Source: Brevundimonas sp. SL130 (GTDB lineage: Bacteria; Pseudomonadota; Alphaproteobacteria; Caulobacterales; Caulobacteraceae). Taken from it: a stretch of 64,000 bases of DNA. Position 1 is the stretch's first letter. Every line of letters begins with the position of its first letter. The stretch lies in assembly GCF_026625805.1 (NCBI RefSeq), contig NZ_CP113064.1:2520657-2584656 (forward strand), given 5' to 3'. The position numbers were made by a program, and so were the translations under genes. Shown in pieces: positions 1-8,993 of the stretch. The notes under the pieces are model-generated. The model was not told where the DNA came from. It saw only the letters and a list, made by a program, of their open reading frames with translations, and did no database searches.

Positions 1-83
1 TGAAACGCCTGGACGAGACCCGCGCCGCCCGCTCGCCGGTGCTGCGCTGGACCGCGCCGGAAGGGTCGAACCAGGCGGCGTAA
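1..83 (+). CDS. C-terminal end of an unidentified protein
   Basis: An open frame enters from the left edge (codons start at base 3) and ends in TAA at 81-83. The last residues read KRLDETRAARSPVLRW followed by a short polar tail. Twenty-six codons are too few to name a family. It converges on the squalene-synthase-like gene and is followed by a large inverted repeat, consistent with a gene end. Confidence 0.45.
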   Translation, partial: KRLDETRAARSPVLRWTAPEGSNQAA

Positions 84-107
84 GACGGCGCGGATGTGTC
101 TCGTCAT

Positions 108-170
108 CCTAGGATCCATACCCCGGCGGCGGCGACGTCCCGCTTCCAGACCGAGGGTATGGGTCCCAGG
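108..170. terminator. Long inverted repeat between convergent genes
   Basis: The arm at 108-123 (cctaggatccataccc) and the arm at 155-170 (gggtatgggtcccagg) pair over 16 positions with one mismatch and one G-T pair, leaving a loop of about 31 bases. It sits between two convergent genes, where a bidirectional terminator is expected, but no T-run follows, so terminator function is inferred. Confidence 0.5.
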
Positions 171-190
171 TGTTGCGTGTGGAGAGCGGC

Positions 191-841
191 CTAAACCCGC
201 CCGCGCAGACTGGCCCAGATCAAGCGGAGGCGTTTGACCGGTTCGGGCTCATCCGCACGTATCAAGGTCGCCGAGGCCACAGCCGGAAACGCCGCTGGGG
301 GCAGGCCCTTCAACGCCGCGTTCGCCGCCTTGCGCCCCGCCCTCGCCTCGTCCGCGCGCCCCACCTGTCCAAGCCCACGCACCCGGCCCGCCTCAACCAC
401 CTTGTCCGCGTGGCCCGGACCGGCCAGCACATGGACCGCCGCCTGCATCGGGCCGACGTAGAAGGCGTCCAGGTCGTGGGGCTCGCCGTGGACCCGGCCG
501 ATATGGGCCTCGATCAGGGCGTCGAGGGGCGCGCGGTTCAGGGCGTGGCGGGCGACCAGGTCGGTCAGGGCCTCCAGCACAGGATGGCCCTTGCGGGGGA
601 TCCCGGCGAAGACCCCGTCCAACTGCTCGGCCCACCAAGTGTAGCGCATCTCGGCCAGCAGGGGCTGGGTCACGCGCGTCGGGATCGACATCAGCTCGGC
701 CTCGAAGGCGTAGAGCGTGATCAGATCGGCGCGGGCGCGGTCGTCGGCGACCAGGCGGCTGGACAGCCAGCGGTCCAGATCGGCGGCGCGAACCTGGGCG
801 TCCAGGGTTCCCGCCACCGCCGCCGGATCGGGTTCATTCAC
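191..841 (-). CDS. Short squalene/phytoene synthase family protein (NDUFAF6-like)
   Basis: About 216 residues from a GTG four bases after the upstream polyprenyl synthase stop. The protein resembles the squalene/phytoene synthase fold, with the stretch YAFEAELMSIP followed by EMRYTWWAEQLDGV and HPVLEALTDL. True phytoene/squalene synthases are about 270-350 residues and carry two Asp-rich motifs; here the first motif is degenerate and the second half is short. That pattern is typical of the family subgroup that includes the mitochondrial complex I assembly factor NDUFAF6, so a catalytic prenyl-condensing role is doubtful. Operon partner of the prenyl synthase, which suggests a prenyl-lipid or membrane-assembly context. 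An N-terminal extension in the same frame runs into the upstream gene and is unlikely to be used. Confidence 0.75.
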   Translation of the reverse strand: MNEPDPAAVAGTLDAQVRAADLDRWLSSRLVADDRARADLITLYAFEAELMSIPTRVTQPLLAEMRYTWWAEQLDGVFAGIPRKGHPVLEALTDLVARHALNRAPLDALIEAHIGRVHGEPHDLDAFYVGPMQAAVHVLAGPGHADKVVEAGRVRGLGQVGRADEARAGRKAANAALKGLPPAAFPAVASATLIRADEPEPVKRLRLIWASLRGRV

Positions 842-845
842 TGGT

Positions 846-1877
846 TCAGGCGGCACGCGAAACGGCGAAATCGGCCAGGTCTTCCAGGGCCGCGCGCCAG
901 TCCGATGCGGGCAGGACGGCCAGGGCCGCCTTGGCCTGATCGGCATAGTCGCCGGCCAGATCCAGGGTCGCGCCGATGGCGCCGGAACCGACGACCAGCT
1001 CGCGGGCGCGAGCGAAATCCTCGGGCGTGCGTTCGCCCTTGGTCACGGTCCGCTCCCAGAAATCGTCCTCGCGGCCCCGGGTGCGGGCCACGGCCAGCAG
1101 CAGCGGCAGGGTGGCCTTGCCCTCGTTGAAGTCGTCGCCGGCGTTCTTGCCCAGGGCCTCGGCGGTCGCGCCATAGTCCAGGGCGTCGTCGGCCAGCTGG
1201 AAGGCGATGCCCAGGGCCATGCCGTAGTCGCGCAGCGCCTGGGTCGCAGCCGCATCGGCCCCGGCGCCCACGGCCCCCGCCTCGGCGGCGGCGGCGAACA
1301 GTTCAGCGGTCTTGGCCGAGATGATCTGCAGATAGGTGGCCTGATCCAGGTTCAGATCATGGGCGCGGGTCAGTTGCAGCACCTCGCCCTCCGAAATCAC
1401 CCGCGACGCCTGGGCCAGAATGCCCAGGGCCCGCATCGAATCGGTCTCGACCATCAGTTCGAAGGCGCGGGCGAACAGGAAGTCGCCGACCAGGACACTG
1501 GTGGGCGCGCCCCAGATCAGATGGGCCGCCACCTTGCCGCGCCGCAGCTCGGAGGCGTCGACGATGTCGTCGTGCAGCAGGGTGGCGGTGTGGATGAACT
1601 CGACCGCGGCGGCCAGTTTCTTCGGCGACAGGATGTCGCCCTGCGCGCCCGCCGCCCTTGCGGCGGCGACCGTCAGCAGGGGCCGCAACCGCTTGCCCCC
1701 GGCCGAGACCAGGTGTTCGGCCAGTTTGGGGATGATCGGCACATCGGATTGCATCCGGTCGATGATCAACGCATCCACCTCGGTCATGTCGGATCCGGCC
1801 AGCCGGACGAGGGCGTTCACATCCCCCTGCGGGCGGGGAGCGGCGGCGAGGACAGCGTCCAAGGGATACTCTTTCAC
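846..1877 (-). CDS. ispB: Polyprenyl diphosphate synthase (octaprenyl type)
   Basis: Trans-type prenyl elongating enzyme that builds the polyprenyl chain for quinones from farnesyl diphosphate and isopentenyl diphosphate. With the GTG start at 1877 it has 343 residues, the usual length. The first Asp-rich motif DDIVD is at about 103-107 (LLHDDIVDASELRRG) and the second, DDALD, at about 230-234; GGKRLRP near residue 60 is the substrate-binding GK-R motif. The frame stays open far upstream on this strand, but that part is antisense to the neighbouring methyltransferase gene and has no family similarity. Transcribed divergently from the methyltransferase gene across about 108 bases and followed by the squalene-synthase-like gene. 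Confidence 0.93.
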   Translation of the reverse strand: MKEYPLDAVLAAAPRPQGDVNALVRLAGSDMTEVDALIIDRMQSDVPIIPKLAEHLVSAGGKRLRPLLTVAAARAAGAQGDILSPKKLAAAVEFIHTATLLHDDIVDASELRRGKVAAHLIWGAPTSVLVGDFLFARAFELMVETDSMRALGILAQASRVISEGEVLQLTRAHDLNLDQATYLQIISAKTAELFAAAAEAGAVGAGADAAATQALRDYGMALGIAFQLADDALDYGATAEALGKNAGDDFNEGKATLPLLLAVARTRGREDDFWERTVTKGERTPEDFARARELVVGSGAIGATLDLAGDYADQAKAALAVLPASDWRAALEDLADFAVSRAA

Positions 1878-1985
1878 ACGTTGCGCGGCATCGGCCGCGC
1901 AGGCAATTCCGACCGCGTCCGCTTGCCGGATCGCGATGGCGCGCACAATGGTGATCGACCCCCGGAGGGTCAAGGAGATTGAGGT

Positions 1986-2741
1986 TTGGACAGCGTCCCC
2001 GCCACGCCGGATGTCGTGGAGAACGCCCTGCTGAACGGCCGCGTGCGGCTGCGGCAACCCGCGCGCGGCTATCGCGCCGGCATGGACGCGGCCCTGCTGG
2101 CCGCCGCTGTCGCGCCCAGGTCGGGCGAGCGGCTGTTCGAGGCGGGCTGCGGCGCCGGCGCCGTGCTGATGCAGATCGCCGCCCGTCATGACGGGACGTC
2201 GCTGACGGGGCTGGAGCGTGATTCGCTCGCCGCCGATCTGGCGCGCGAGAATGCGGGGCTGAACGGGTTTGGGGATCGCACCACCATCATCGACGGCGAT
2301 GTGGCGGCGGGGTTTCGCGCCCTGGACCTGACGCCGTTCGACTGGGCCGTGTCGAATCCGCCCTTCTTCGACGACCCCGGCGCCCTGCGCGCACCCGCGC
2401 CGGGCAAACAGGGCGCCTGGATGGCCGACGACGGCCTGGCCGCCTGGACCGGCCTGCTGCTGAAAGCGGTGCGGGAGGGGGGGCGGGTCGTGATCATCCA
2501 CCGGGCCGACCGGCTGGCGGACCTGCTGGCCCTGCTGGGCGAAAAGGCCGGCTCCTTCGCCATCCGCCCGGTGCAACCCTTCGCCGACCAACCGGCCAAG
2601 CGGGTGCTGGTCCAGGCGATCAAGACCGGCAAGGCGCCCCTGCGCCTGCTCCCGCCGCTGGTCCTGCACGACCGCACGGGCGCGAAACACACGCCCGAGG
2701 CCGAGGCGATCCTGAGGGGCGAGGCGGCGCTGGATTGGTGA
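1986..2741 (+). CDS. TrmN6/YfiC-like tRNA adenine-N6 methyltransferase
   Basis: Class I SAM-dependent methyltransferase of 251 residues. The SAM loop reads EAGCGAG at about 52-58 and the catalytic NPPF motif of N6-adenine methyltransferases is at about 124-127 (VSNPPFFDD). Length and layout match the family that modifies A37 of tRNA1(Val) (YfiC/TrmN6). It starts at TTG; a good ribosome site (aaggag at about 1973-1978) lies eight or so bases upstream, and no ATG is available there. Divergent from the prenyl synthase gene. The exact tRNA target cannot be read from sequence. Confidence 0.85.
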   Translation: MDSVPATPDVVENALLNGRVRLRQPARGYRAGMDAALLAAAVAPRSGERLFEAGCGAGAVLMQIAARHDGTSLTGLERDSLAADLARENAGLNGFGDRTTIIDGDVAAGFRALDLTPFDWAVSNPPFFDDPGALRAPAPGKQGAWMADDGLAAWTGLLLKAVREGGRVVIIHRADRLADLLALLGEKAGSFAIRPVQPFADQPAKRVLVQAIKTGKAPLRLLPPLVLHDRTGAKHTPEAEAILRGEAALDW

Positions 2742-2958
2742 GGGTTTGGCGCTGGCACGAAAACAGGGTGACAAGGCGCCAAAGGCGCCAAAAGCGCCAG
2801 GTGGCTGATAGGGATTGAGAGTGCGTCGCCGTGGGTCATGGACGCATTTTACAGGCGCGGCGAACCCTGGTGGGAAAGGCGGCGCGAGAAACGGGCAAGC
2901 GGTTGAAAACCCTGGGACGGAACCAGCGTCATTGTGCGCGATGGGGGCCACCGACTTT

Positions 2959-3104
2959 CCTTCTCCCGGCGGGAGAAGGTGGCCCGAAGGGCCGGATGAG
3001 GGGTCCGCCGGTGGGCCAGTTCGCACCACCTTGCCCCTCACCCTTTCGCGCCAGAACGACGGCTGCGCCGCCGTGCGCTCAAGCCCTCTCCCGGCGGGAG
3101 AGGG
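2959..3104. repeat. Composite palindromic intergenic repeat
   Basis: Two near-identical 21-base palindromes bracket the element: ccttctcccg-g-cgggagaagg at 2959-2979 and ccctctcccg-g-cgggagaggg at 3084-3104. Between them are the complementary segments gatgagggg (near 2996) and gcccctcaccc (near 3032). The whole can fold as a cruciform or two hairpins. It fills the gap between the convergent methyltransferase and thiG genes and may terminate both. This general design is common as a dispersed repeat in Alphaproteobacteria; copy number in this genome cannot be judged from one window. The rest of the gap, 2742-2958, shows only a short gcgccaaag tandem near 2775-2800. Confidence 0.8.
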
Positions 3105-3116
3105 AGACAGTAAGGC

Positions 3117-3899
3117 TCAGATCAATCCTGCCAGCGGCGACGAGGGGTCGGCGTACATCCGCTTGGGCATCCGGCCCGCCAGATAGGCGTCGCGGCCGGC
3201 GATGACGGCGTGCTTCATCGCCCGCGCCATGCGGATCGGATCCTTGGCCGCGGCGATGGCGGTGTTCATCAGCACGGCGTCGCAGCCCAGCTCCATCGCC
3301 CGGGTCGCATCAGAGGCCGTGCCCACCCCGGCGTCCACCAGAACCGGCACCTTGGCCTGTTCGACGATCAGGCGGACATTGACCTCGTTCTGGATGCCCA
3401 GGCCTGAGCCGATCGGGGCGGCGGCCGGCATGATGGCGGCGGCGCCGGCGTCTTCCAGACGCTTGGCCATGACCACGTCGTCGGTGCAATAGACCATCAC
3501 GTCGAACCCGTCCTTTATCAGCAGGTCCAGCGCCCGCAGGGTCTCGATCATGTCGGGATACAGGTGGGCGGTGTTGGACAGGACCTCCAGCTTGACCAGG
3601 CTCCAGCCCCCCGCCTCGCGCGCCAGGCGCAGGGTGCGCACCGCGTCCTCGCCAGTGAAACAGCCGGCGGTGTTGGGCAGGAAGGTGAACCGGTCGGGCT
3701 TCACATAGTCGACCAGCATCGGCTGGTTCGGATCGGTCAGGTTCACCCGGCGCACGGCCACGGTCACGATCTCGGCCCCCGCCGCCTCGGCGGCGGCGGC
3801 GTTCTGGGCGTAGTCGGCGTATTTGCCGGTGCCCACGATCAGGCGGGAGGTAAAGGTGCGGCCGGCGACGGACCAGGTTTCGGGGGCTGTATCGGTCAT
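3117..3899 (-). CDS. thiG: Thiazole synthase ThiG
   Basis: Forms the thiazole phosphate moiety of thiamine from deoxyxylulose phosphate, dehydroglycine and sulfur carried on ThiS. The 260-residue TIM-barrel protein has VGTGKYADY at about 22-30, the Schiff-base lysine at about K103 (LVKLEV), [13 protein letters not shown] and [11 protein letters not shown] phosphate-binding loops. The ATG at 3899 begins MTDTAPETW; an upstream in-frame ATG at 3929 would add ten unlikely residues. It follows thiS by 61 bases and no other thi gene is adjacent. Confidence 0.96.
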   Translation of the reverse strand: MTDTAPETWSVAGRTFTSRLIVGTGKYADYAQNAAAAEAAGAEIVTVAVRRVNLTDPNQPMLVDYVKPDRFTFLPNTAGCFTGEDAVRTLRLAREAGGWSLVKLEVLSNTAHLYPDMIETLRALDLLIKDGFDVMVYCTDDVVMAKRLEDAGAAAIMPAAAPIGSGLGIQNEVNVRLIVEQAKVPVLVDAGVGTASDATRAMELGCDAVLMNTAIAAAKDPIRMARAMKHAVIAGRDAYLAGRMPKRMYADPSSPLAGLI

Positions 3900-3960
3900 G
3901 GGTGGTGACCTAGTCCTCCCTGGCCACAAGGGAAAGCGCCGTTGCTGCTTTTGATCGGGA

Positions 3961-4158
3961 TCACCCGCCGCCGACGAATTGGACCAGTTCGATCCGGTCC
4001 CCCTCGGCCAGGGCGGTGACGGCGTAGAGCGACCGGGGCACGATCTCCAGATTGCGCTCGACCGCCACCTTGCGGGGGTCCAGCGCCAGTTCCTGGACCA
4101 GCTCCGTCACGGTCGTCGCATAGACCTCGCGTGGATCGCCGTTGACTTGAATATGCAA
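3961..4158 (-). CDS. thiS: Sulfur carrier protein ThiS
   Basis: Ubiquitin-fold carrier of 65 residues that delivers sulfur as a C-terminal thiocarboxylate to ThiG. It begins at TTG (MHIQVNGDP) because no ATG or GTG exists in frame nearby. The C terminus is VQFVGGG: the expected Gly-Gly tail plus one more Gly. In-frame residues [10 protein letters not shown] and GDRIELVQF match the ThiS core. Start of a thiS-thiG operon, divergent from aroQ. Confidence 0.93.
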   Translation of the reverse strand: MHIQVNGDPREVYATTVTELVQELALDPRKVAVERNLEIVPRSLYAVTALAEGDRIELVQFVGGG

Positions 4159-4424
4159 ACCGTCTGCCTCGATGTTCTCTGCGGCGTGTCATAGCGCGTT
4201 TCGGCGCGGAGGGCATGGGGCGCCGTCGTCCTCAGCGCCTCATGATCTCACCCCTTTTCCCCGCCTTCTCGCCCCCTGCGACGGGAAAGCCGTTGACGCC
4301 CGCGCGGATGACGTTAGGTCAAGCCGTTTCGACGCTGCGCTTTGACCCGCGCCGCGCCTAAGCTACAAGGCCGGCCCTGAACCGTCAGAGGTCGCCCGAT
4401 TCCGGAGCCTCGATTCGAGAACCG
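4159..4424. other. Divergent intergenic region thiS/aroQ
   Basis: About 266 bases separating the thiS and aroQ start codons, so it must hold both promoters. I looked for a TPP riboswitch on the thiS side (CTGAGA and the downstream CTGAT...GCGTAGGGA elements) and did not find one. Confidence 0.5.
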
Positions 4425-4871
4425 ATGTCCGACACGTCCGTCATCTATGTGCTGAACGGCCCCAACCTGAACCTGCTCGGGGTGCGGGAGCCGGAGACCT
4501 ATGGCCGCGACACTCTGGCGGACATCGAGCAGCGCTGCGTGACGGCGGCGGGCGAGGCGCAGATCGTGTTCCGCCAGACCAACCATGAAGGCGTGCTGGT
4601 CGACTGGATCCAGGAGGCGCGTGAAAAGGCGCAGGCCCTGATCATCAATCCGGCGGCCTATGGCCACACCTCGGTCGCCCTGCACGACGCCTTGAAGACC
4701 CTGACAATACCGGTGATCGAGCTTCATCTGTCCAATCCGGCGGCGCGCGAGGCGTTTCGCCACCACTCCTATGTGTCGTCCGCGGCGACCGGCGTCATCG
4801 CCGGCTTCGGCGCGGCCGGCTATGAACTGGCCGTCCAGGCGGCCCTCACCAAGGTTCGGGAACGCGCCTGA
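4425..4871 (+). CDS. aroQ: Type II 3-dehydroquinate dehydratase
   Basis: Shikimate-pathway enzyme that dehydrates 3-dehydroquinate to 3-dehydroshikimate. At 148 residues it has the standard type II length. Seen motifs: NGPNLNLLG at about 11-19, catalytic Tyr at about 26 in [22 protein letters not shown] at about 75-90, and the catalytic His at about 101 in ELHLSNPA. It heads the aroQ-accB-accC run, 47 bases ahead of accB, an order common in Alphaproteobacteria. Confidence 0.96.
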   Translation: MSDTSVIYVLNGPNLNLLGVREPETYGRDTLADIEQRCVTAAGEAQIVFRQTNHEGVLVDWIQEAREKAQALIINPAAYGHTSVALHDALKTLTIPVIELHLSNPAAREAFRHHSYVSSAATGVIAGFGAAGYELAVQAALTKVRERA

Positions 4872-4918
4872 GGGCCGACCCGTTCGCATTCCAAGACGAA
4901 AGACAAAGGCGCACCCCA

Positions 4919-5407
4919 ATGGCCGATGACAAGAAACACGCCGAGATCGACGCCGCCCTGGTTCGCCAGCTGGCCGAGATCCTGAACGAAACCGACCTGA
5001 CCGAGGTCGAGGTCGAGCGCGGCGAGCTGCGCATCCGCGTGGCCCGCGAAATCACCATGCACGCCGCCCCGGTCCAGTACGCCGCCGCCCCGGCGCCGGC
5101 CGCTGCGCCCGTCGCCGCCGCCGCTCCGGTCTCCATGCCGTCGGACCCGGCCACCATCGTCGCCCGCGCCGGCGAAGAGGTGAAGTCGCCGATGGTCGGC
5201 ACCGCCTATCTGCAGGCCTCGCCCGAGGCCGCGCCCTTCATCCAGGCCGGCGACAAGGTCAAGAAGGGCCAGACCCTGCTGATCGTCGAGGCCATGAAGA
5301 CCATGAACCCGATCCAGGCCCCGCGCGACGGCGTCGTGGTCGAGATCCTGGTCGGCGACGCCCAGCCGGTCGAATACGGCGAGCCCCTCGTCCTGCTCGA
5401 GGGCTAA
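4919..5407 (+). CDS. accB: Biotin carboxyl carrier protein of acetyl-CoA carboxylase
   Basis: Carries biotin between the carboxylase and carboxyltransferase half-reactions in fatty acid synthesis. The 162 residues show an N-terminal helical part, an Ala/Pro-rich linker (about 48-76), and a biotinyl domain (about 85-162) with the biotinylated lysine at about K127 in VEAMKTMNPI. The accC gene starts three bases after the stop, so the two are co-translated, as is usual for this complex. Confidence 0.97.
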   Translation: MADDKKHAEIDAALVRQLAEILNETDLTEVEVERGELRIRVAREITMHAAPVQYAAAPAPAAAPVAAAAPVSMPSDPATIVARAGEEVKSPMVGTAYLQASPEAAPFIQAGDKVKKGQTLLIVEAMKTMNPIQAPRDGVVVEILVGDAQPVEYGEPLVLLEG

Positions 5408-5410
5408 GCC

Positions 5411-6763
5411 ATGTTCACGAAAGTCCTGATCGCCAACCGCGGCGAGATCGCGCTGCGCATCCACCGCGCGTGCAAGGAGATGGGCATCTCCACCGTCGCC
5501 GTGCACTCGGAAGCCGACCGCGGCGCCATGTGGGTGCGGCTGGCGGACGAGAGCGTCTGCATCGGCCCCGCCTCGGCGGCCAAGTCGTATCTGAACATCC
5601 CCTCGATCATCGCGGCGGCCGAGATCACCGGCGCCCAGGCGATCCACCCCGGCTATGGCTTCCTGTCCGAGAACGCCCGCTTCGCCGAGATCGTCGAAGC
5701 CCATGGCATGACCTTCATCGGTCCCAAGCCCGAACATATCCGGGTCATGGGCGACAAGATCAGCGCCAAACAGACCGTCATGGACGCCGGCATCCCGGTG
5801 GTCCCCGGCTCCAAGGGCGAGGTCGAGACCGTCGAGGCGGCGATCGAGGCCTCCAAGACCATCGGCTTCCCCCTGATCGTCAAGGCGGCGGCGGGCGGCG
5901 GCGGACGCGGCATGAAGGTGGCCCTGACGGCTGATGATCTGGTCGAGGCGGTGCAGACCGCCCAGTCCGAGGCCAAGGCCGCCTTCGGCAACGGCGCCGT
6001 CTATATGGAGCGCTATCTCCAGAAGCCGCGCCACATCGAGATCCAGGTCATCGCCGACAGCCATGGCAATGTCGTGCACCTGGGCGAACGCGACTGCTCG
6101 CTGCAACGCCGTCACCAGAAGGTGCTGGAAGAGGCCCCCTCGCCCGCCCTGTCGGCCGAGGGTCGCAAGAAGATCGGCGAGACGGTCAACAAGGCCATCG
6201 CCGCCATCGGCTATCTGGGCGTCGGCACCATCGAGTTCCTGTGGGAGGACGGCGAGTTCTTCTTCATCGAGATGAACACCCGTCTGCAAGTCGAGCATCC
6301 GGTTACGGAAATGATCACCGGCGTCGACCTGGTCCGCGAACAGGTCCGCATCGCCGCCGGCCTGCCCCTGTCCTTCACCCAGGAGGACATCAGCTTCGAA
6401 GGCCACGCCATCGAGGTGCGGATCAACGCCGAGAACCCCGAGACCTTCACCCCCTCGCCGGGCAAGATCACCGACTTCCACGCCCCCGGCGGCCTGGGCG
6501 TGCGTCTGGATAGCGCCATCTACGCTGGCTATTCGATCCCGCCCTATTATGACAGCCTGATCGGCAAGCTGATCGTGCACGGCCGCGACCGCGAAGAGGC
6601 CATTGCGCGCCTGAAGCGCTCGCTGAACGAGATCGTCATCGGCGGCGTCGACACCACCATCCCCCTGTTCCAGAAACTGTTGCAGGAGCCCGACATCCTG
6701 TCCGGCGACTATGACATCCACTGGCTGGAGAAGTGGGCCGCCCGTCAGAAGGGCGACGCCTGA
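5411..6763 (+). CDS. accC: Biotin carboxylase subunit of acetyl-CoA carboxylase
   Basis: ATP-dependent carboxylation of biotin on AccB. The 450-residue protein has the N-terminal ANRGEIALR, the glycine-rich ATP loop AGGGGRGMK at about 161-169, and the ATP-grasp catalytic segment [14 protein letters not shown] in the latter half, as in all biotin carboxylases. Full length, ATG start, no anomaly. Confidence 0.97.
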   Translation: MFTKVLIANRGEIALRIHRACKEMGISTVAVHSEADRGAMWVRLADESVCIGPASAAKSYLNIPSIIAAAEITGAQAIHPGYGFLSENARFAEIVEAHGMTFIGPKPEHIRVMGDKISAKQTVMDAGIPVVPGSKGEVETVEAAIEASKTIGFPLIVKAAAGGGGRGMKVALTADDLVEAVQTAQSEAKAAFGNGAVYMERYLQKPRHIEIQVIADSHGNVVHLGERDCSLQRRHQKVLEEAPSPALSAEGRKKIGETVNKAIAAIGYLGVGTIEFLWEDGEFFFIEMNTRLQVEHPVTEMITGVDLVREQVRIAAGLPLSFTQEDISFEGHAIEVRINAENPETFTPSPGKITDFHAPGGLGVRLDSAIYAGYSIPPYYDSLIGKLIVHGRDREEAIARLKRSLNEIVIGGVDTTIPLFQKLLQEPDILSGDYDIHWLEKWAARQKGDA

Positions 6764-6790
6764 ACCTAGCGTGATCAGAGGAACCGGCCC

Positions 6791-7807
6791 ATGCGTATCG
6801 CGGTGTTTGCGACCAAGGCCTATGACCGCCGGTTCCTCGACCTGGCCAACGCCGAGTTCGGCCACGACCTGAGCTGGTTCGAGGCGCGGCTTGACGAGAC
6901 CACCGCGCCGCTGGCCGACGGTTTCGACGCCGTCTGCGTCTTCGTCAACGACCGGCTGGACGCCCCCGCCCTGACCCGACTGGCGCAAGGCGGGGTGCGC
7001 GCCGTGGCCCTGCGCTGCGCCGGCTACAACAATGTCGATCTGCGCACCGCCGAAAGCCTGGGCCTGACCGTCATCCGCGTGCCCGCCTATTCGCCCGAAG
7101 CGGTCGCCGAGTTCACCCTGGGCCTGCTGCTGGCGATGAACCGCAACATCCCCCGCGCCTCGGCCCGGGTGCGCGAGAACAACTTCGCCCTGGACGGCCT
7201 GATCGGCCGCAACCTGTCGGGGCGGACCGCCGGCATCGTCGGCACGGGCCGCATCGGCGCCCTGGTCGCGCGGGCGCTGAAACTGGGTTTCGGCTGCGAG
7301 GTTCTGGCCCATGATGTGGTCGAGGACGCCGCCCTGACCCAGATCGGCGTCCGCTACGTGGATCGCGAGACCCTGCTGCGCCAGTCCGACATCATCAGCC
7401 TGCACTGTCCGCTGACGCCCGATACGCGCCACCTGATCGACGGCCCGACCCTGGCGGCGGCGCGGCCGCGGGTGATGATCGTCAACACCAGCCGGGGCGC
7501 CCTGATCGACACCCAGGCCCTGATCGACGCGTTGAAGAGCCATCGTGTGGGCGGCGTCGCCCTGGACGTCTACGAACAAGAAGGCGACCTGTTCTTCGAG
7601 GACCTGTCGAACGAGATCATTCAGGACGACGTGTTCCAGCGCCTGCTGACCTTCCCGAACGTCCTGGTCACCGGCCACCAGGCCTTTCTGACCGAAGAGG
7701 CGCTGACGGCCATCGCCGTGACGACCCTGTCGGGCCTGGCTGAGATCGAGGCTGGGCGCCTCCCCGCCAATCGCGTGACCGCCGACCAGATCCGCCCCGT
7801 TCCATGA
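6791..7807 (+). CDS. D-2-hydroxyacid dehydrogenase (D-lactate dehydrogenase-like)
   Basis: NAD-dependent 2-hydroxyacid dehydrogenase of 338 residues. The Rossmann motif GTGRIG lies mid-protein (after GRTAGIV), and the catalytic triad is visible as Arg in NTSRGALID, Glu in DVYEQEGD and His in [18 protein letters not shown] and the insertion before the catalytic His are typical of fermentative D-lactate dehydrogenases (LdhA/VanH group). It begins 27 bases after accC and its end overlaps the aat start by four bases, so it is inserted in an otherwise conserved accC-aat operon. Substrate (pyruvate versus other 2-oxoacids) is inferred. Confidence 0.88.
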   Translation: MRIAVFATKAYDRRFLDLANAEFGHDLSWFEARLDETTAPLADGFDAVCVFVNDRLDAPALTRLAQGGVRAVALRCAGYNNVDLRTAESLGLTVIRVPAYSPEAVAEFTLGLLLAMNRNIPRASARVRENNFALDGLIGRNLSGRTAGIVGTGRIGALVARALKLGFGCEVLAHDVVEDAALTQIGVRYVDRETLLRQSDIISLHCPLTPDTRHLIDGPTLAAARPRVMIVNTSRGALIDTQALIDALKSHRVGGVALDVYEQEGDLFFEDLSNEIIQDDVFQRLLTFPNVLVTGHQAFLTEEALTAIAVTTLSGLAEIEAGRLPANRVTADQIRPVP

Positions 7808-8505
7808 ACGACCCCGACTTCAGCGCCGGCGGCCCGTTCGGCGGGTTCGGTCCGGAGGATCTGCTGGGGTGCTACGCCAGGGGCGTGTTCCCGATGGCCG
7901 AGTCGCGCGACGATCCGCGCGTCTTCATCATCGAGCCCGAGCAGAGGGGCGTCATCCCCTTGGACGCCTTCCACATCCCCACCCGTCTGCGCCGCACCGT
8001 GCGCGGCGAACCGTTCGAGGTGCGGGTCGACACCGCCTTCGAGGCCGTGCTGGACGGCTGCGCGGCGGCGCAAGGGCCCGAGCGCGAGGACACCTGGATC
8101 AACGCCCCGATCCGCCGCCTGTACGCCGCCCTTTTCGCCCAGGGCTACGTCCATTCGGTTGAGTGCTGGAAGGACGAACGGCTAATCGGCGGCCTGTACG
8201 GCGTATCCCTGGGCGGGGCCTTCTTCGGCGAGAGCATGTTCAGCCGCGAACGCGACGCCTCCAAGGTGGCGCTAGTCCATCTGGTCGCGCGGTTGCTCAA
8301 GGGCGGCTGGACCCTGCTGGACGCCCAGTTCCTGACCGAACATCTCAGCCAGTTCGGCGCGGTGGAGACGCCCCAGGCGGCCTATCTGAGGCGGCTGAAG
8401 CCCGCGTTGAAGCAGGCGGTGGACGAGACGGCTCTGACGGCGCCGATGACCGGGGCCGAAGCCGTGGACTGGGCGCTTCAATCGGCCCCGGTCAGCCCCC
8501 TCTAG
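7804..8505 (+). CDS. aat: Leucyl/phenylalanyl-tRNA-protein transferase
   Basis: Attaches Leu or Phe to N-terminal Arg/Lys of proteins, creating N-degrons for ClpS/ClpAP. The 233 residues show the family core: [71 protein letters not shown], and [16 protein letters not shown]. Start ATGA overlaps the dehydrogenase stop. Confidence 0.95.
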   Translation: MNDPDFSAGGPFGGFGPEDLLGCYARGVFPMAESRDDPRVFIIEPEQRGVIPLDAFHIPTRLRRTVRGEPFEVRVDTAFEAVLDGCAAAQGPEREDTWINAPIRRLYAALFAQGYVHSVECWKDERLIGGLYGVSLGGAFFGESMFSRERDASKVALVHLVARLLKGGWTLLDAQFLTEHLSQFGAVETPQAAYLRRLKPALKQAVDETALTAPMTGAEAVDWALQSAPVSPL

Positions 8506-8677
8506 TCTAGCGCATTGCGGCCTGACGCCAGCAGCGCTGGTCCGAGCGGCCTACCCTCCGACGCTTGCGTGCTGGCGCCGGGGCGGCTTCGACGGCCGCG
8601 AGCACCTGATATCTCGGCGTGCAGGGCAAGTTACGGCAGACGCCCGTAACCTGACAGCCCAAACAATCAATCCCCTC

Positions 8678-8691
8678 ACGTCAATTGACGT
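8678..8691. promoter_or_regulatory. Perfect 14-base palindrome acgtcaattgacgt
   Basis: The sequence acgtcaattgacgt is its own reverse complement. It lies about 20 bases beyond the 3' end of the small AT-rich membrane-protein gene and about 170 bases after aat, close to where composition changes from GC-rich to AT-rich. It could be a binding site, part of a terminator, or an integration boundary; nothing more is visible. Confidence 0.3.
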
Positions 8692-8711
8692 CAAAACTCA
8701 CGATGCACTAA

Positions 8712-8969
8712 TCATTTTTGATTCTTACTGGACATTGAAGAGAAATAAACAACATTCCCCCCAACAAGAAAAACGGCAACTACAAATAACCACCACTTTA
8801 TTGCCCACCAAAGCAATATCCAAAATCCTGGATACGGCGACTCCGCCCAACCCATTTTATATGAACATAGCGATATTGCAGAAACTATGAGACTCAATCC
8901 AAGTAAAGGCAATGTAAATCTTATAGTTCTAGCTATGAAAATTAGATAACCCTTCATAGCTAACAGCAT
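8712..8969 (-). CDS. Small AT-rich membrane protein of unknown function
   Basis: An 85-residue frame starting MLLAMKGYLIF (a TTG 24 bases upstream would add MYGTSGQA). Two strongly hydrophobic segments are visible: RFTLPLLGLSLIVSAIS and a Trp-rich FWILLWWAIKWWLFVVAVFLVG. The tail SSMSSKNQK is polar. Codon use is AT-rich (TTA, ATA, AAA) and quite unlike all neighbours, which points to recent transfer. I recognise no family. The open frame with clean membrane segments supports a real gene, but no ribosome site is strong. Confidence 0.5.
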   Translation of the reverse strand: MLLAMKGYLIFIARTIRFTLPLLGLSLIVSAISLCSYKMGWAESPYPGFWILLWWAIKWWLFVVAVFLVGGNVVYFSSMSSKNQK

Positions 8970-8993
8970 CGCTTGACCTGACGTCCCATACAA

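Noticed and set aside
4159..4424. TPP riboswitch ahead of thiS
   Set aside because: A gctgagg-like hexamer exists on the minus strand near 4230, but the other conserved elements are missing.
4820..7678. A 952-residue open frame antisense to accB-accC and the dehydrogenase gene
   Set aside because: It mirrors three well-supported genes, is rich in Gly, Asp, Gln and His as expected of a complementary frame in high-GC DNA, and shows no family motif.
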